In this document: piece after piece, positions 5,069 to 6,947 of the stretch
Numbering within the stretch: the first letter of the stretch is position 1
Layout: every line of letters starts with the position of its first letter
Source of the DNA: an uncultured Clostridia bacterium
GTDB lineage: Bacteria > Bacillota > Clostridia > Oscillospirales > CAG-272
Direction of reading: 5' to 3'
DNA: 6,947 nt
Assembly (NCBI GenBank): GCA_937914815.1
Contig: CALDMI010000268.1
Location: forward strand, 1-6,947
Notes under the pieces: model-generated
The model's input: the letters and a program-made list of their open reading frames with translations, nothing else
What the model was told of the DNA's origin: nothing
The model's database searches: none
Made by a program: the position numbers and the translations under genes

Positions 5069-6947
5069 ATGGCTGACAATCAAAAGAAGTACAAGGCGTT
5101 TTTCTGTTACAGAAGGTACAATGAGAACGACGAACATGCAGACCCCCGCCTCGCGGCGAGCGTCAATACCGCGGCGTATATCTTCGGTCACTGGGAAAAC
5201 CTCAAGCGCGACCTGCCCGGCGGAGAAAAGCTCGGTAATGCGCTGTTTGAGGAGCAGTGCTCCTCTGTCTGCTATGCGGAGCTTGACAATATTTTTGAGA
5301 GTGTCGAATATTTTTTCGTGTTTATCTGCCCCGGGTTCTTTGACCGTATACTTTCCGATTTTTCAGCCTGCGGCGGCTCACATGAAGATATGAGGGCATA
5401 CACCACAGAGCACAGAAACATTCCCTATCTTGAAATAAACAAAGCACTCGACAGCGAGGGGTGCAGAATCTGTCCTGTCTTTATTGACTGTGGCGACGAT
5501 CATGTAAACGACTATATTACATTAAACGAAAGCACACTTGCAAGAGCTTTCGGCGGAAGTGAGCGGTGGAACAGGCTTGTCCACATAACAAATCCGCCGC
5601 GCTTTACATACTGGGACCGCGACCCAAGCTACAACCGTCTCCCATGTGCGTACTACGACAACATGGTCGGATTTTTCGGTGTAACTCCCGCACAGAAAGC
5701 AGGGAACACACAGTCGGCAAAGGAGATAATGAATAGCTGTTGGAGCGGAGTGCAGAGCATACAGAGTCGCTTTCTGACATCCGATAATGATATGAATGCC
5801 GCCATCATTCTGAATACCGAAAAGAACGAAACCGACTGGAACGCTTACAACCGTTTCAGGAACAAAAATCCGGATATCTACTATATTCCGGAGGGATACA
5901 TCGACGGAGTGAAGGCGGAATATACAACCGGAGACGAAAAATCAATCTATTCCGGCAAGGGCTTTTCGGAGGTTAAGGATAAGTGCGGTCTCTTCATAGG
6001 CGAGGAGCCCGGAAAATACAGCCCGTATGTGTATTATCCTATTGACTGGTGTCAGAGTAATGGCAACTCAAAAAGAACGGACATAAGCATATGTGCGATA
6101 TGCTTCGGAACTCTTATGCTGAACCACTATCGCAACATAGACCGCGAGAACCTCGAGAAATACAACCTGAAACTCAAACGCCCAATGAGCGACGATGATA
6201 TACAAAAGAAAATAAACGGCGCAATTAACCTGCTTCTGACGCTCCGGGACTACGAAAAATTCTGTTGGATGTCCGGGTGGAACTTTGAATACGGGACCTC
6301 CGGCACCATAAATCAGACCACGCTCAGCATCTCGACGCTCCTCGGATGCGGATTTCTGAAAGACAACTTCCTGACACCGGAGGGAGAGGAGCGCGAGGAA
6401 CAGCGCTTCTGCCGGTTTCTCTACATAAAGGACAGTATGCATTGGCTCGGAGATCTCTCAATCAATGCCAACGAACCATTAGAAGCTATTTACTGGGCAT
6501 CTGAAAGCAAGGATTCAAATAACCCAATTCCAAATACAACGCTGACGGTATTCTGCTTTGAAAGTTTTATGAAGTATGCACGCACCCTCGCGGAGCTCAT
6601 AGACACAAAAAAAGACGCCGAGAAAAAGTACTCCGACGAATGGAAAGCCGAATTTGAATATGCCCGAAAAAAACTCGATGGCACGCTGGAATTTTTGTAT
6701 TCAAGATACAATACCCCGGATACAAATGAAAGTATGCAGGAATTCTGCGACAGGATAATGGTACTCCGCGCAGTGACGCAGTATTACATTTACAAAGACT
6801 CCATATACGGAGACTACGGTAAAGAAAAACAAAGTCCGGAACTCGCGAATAGCACACTCGACCTTATCCGAATAAATTCCCCGCTTTTATATAGCAAACC
6901 AGATAAGGACATTCTCGGGTGCGAGCCGAAGGAAAAGCTCCCGGTCA
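5069..6947 (+). CDS. TIR-domain protein with large C-terminal region, cut by the window end
   Basis: The frame is open for 626 codons from ATG 5069 (AGAAGGG ribosome site at 5054-5060) with no stop before the right edge. Residues about 7-160 read as a TIR domain: strand A YKAFFCYRR (8-16), AELDNIFESVEYFFVFICPGF (70-90) corresponding to the VLSP strand, and YLEINKALDSEGCRICPVFID (120-140). The last block lines up with the KEI-TAL segment of SARM1, placing E122 at the NADase catalytic glutamate. TIR domains with that residue usually cleave NAD+ or make signalling nucleotides. Residues about 240-626 belong to no family I can name. They are helical, rich in aromatics, and contain two similar blocks, GTINQTTLSISTLL (412-425) and PIPNTTLTVFCF (487-498), reminiscent of alpha/alpha-toroid repeats. 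No signal peptide or membrane segment is seen. The downstream portion is more AT-rich than the upstream genes. Confidence 0.75.
   Translation, partial: MADNQKKYKAFFCYRRYNENDEHADPRLAASVNTAAYIFGHWENLKRDLPGGEKLGNALFEEQCSSVCYAELDNIFESVEYFFVFICPGFFDRILSDFSACGGSHEDMRAYTTEHRNIPYLEINKALDSEGCRICPVFIDCGDDHVNDYITLNESTLARAFGGSERWNRLVHITNPPRFTYWDRDPSYNRLPCAYYDNMVGFFGVTPAQKAGNTQSAKEIMNSCWSGVQSIQSRFLTSDNDMNAAIILNTEKNETDWNAYNRFRNKNPDIYYIPEGYIDGVKAEYTTGDEKSIYSGKGFSEVKDKCGLFIGEEPGKYSPYVYYPIDWCQSNGNSKRTDISICAICFGTLMLNHYRNIDRENLEKYNLKLKRPMSDDDIQKKINGAINLLLTLRDYEKFCWMSGWNFEYGTSGTINQTTLSISTLLGCGFLKDNFLTPEGEEREEQRFCRFLYIKDSMHWLGDLSINANEPLEAIYWASESKDSNNPIPNTTLTVFCFESFMKYARTLAELIDTKKDAEKKYSDEWKAEFEYARKKLDGTLEFLYSRYNTPDTNESMQEFCDRIMVLRAVTQYYIYKDSIYGDYGKEKQSPELANSTLDLIRINSPLLYSKPDKDILGCEPKEKLPV

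Noticed and set aside
5121..5393. 90-codon plus-strand frame inside the TIR gene
   Set aside because: Out-of-frame shadow of the TIR coding sequence, which is open throughout and has recognisable domain motifs.

Overview
This looks like chromosomal DNA of a Gram-positive-type anaerobe, most likely a gut Clostridia-like Firmicute. That placement is an inference. It rests on strong GGAGG-type ribosome binding sites, sigma-A style promoters with 17-18 bp spacers and TGn extended -10 elements, a preference for ATA isoleucine codons in moderately GC-rich genes, and an L-fucose catabolic locus typical of host-glycan users.

Left half (about 1-2634, minus strand). A two-gene fucose unit, fucI (L-fucose isomerase) followed by fucU (L-fucose mutarotase), is read leftward. 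fucI is unmistakable over its full length but is split by a one-base frameshift at about 1115-1120. This is either a real lesion or a consensus error. Left of fucU lie a GC-rich inverted repeat, a good leftward promoter and a perfect 22-bp palindrome, which probably control a gene beyond the left edge.

Middle (2390-3600). A divergent regulatory region separates fucI from a rightward AraC-family regulator with a cupin sensor domain and two C-terminal HTH motifs, plausibly the fucose regulator. It ends in a clear intrinsic terminator at 3535-3590.

Right half (3601-6947, plus strand). A new promoter 11 bp after that terminator drives an apparent two-gene operon: a cobalamin-binding-type radical SAM enzyme and, 1 bp after its stop codon, a very long protein running off the window. 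The long protein starts with a TIR domain that keeps the position of the catalytic glutamate and continues into a large unassigned region with a faint alpha/alpha-toroid-like repeat. A TIR effector coupled to a radical SAM enzyme matches no defence or signalling system I can name, and is the most interesting content here. Base composition falls to about 37-42% GC in sampled stretches of the TIR gene, against about 63% in the radical SAM gene.

The two halves appear functionally unrelated: sugar catabolism on the left, and a candidate conflict or signalling operon on the right.
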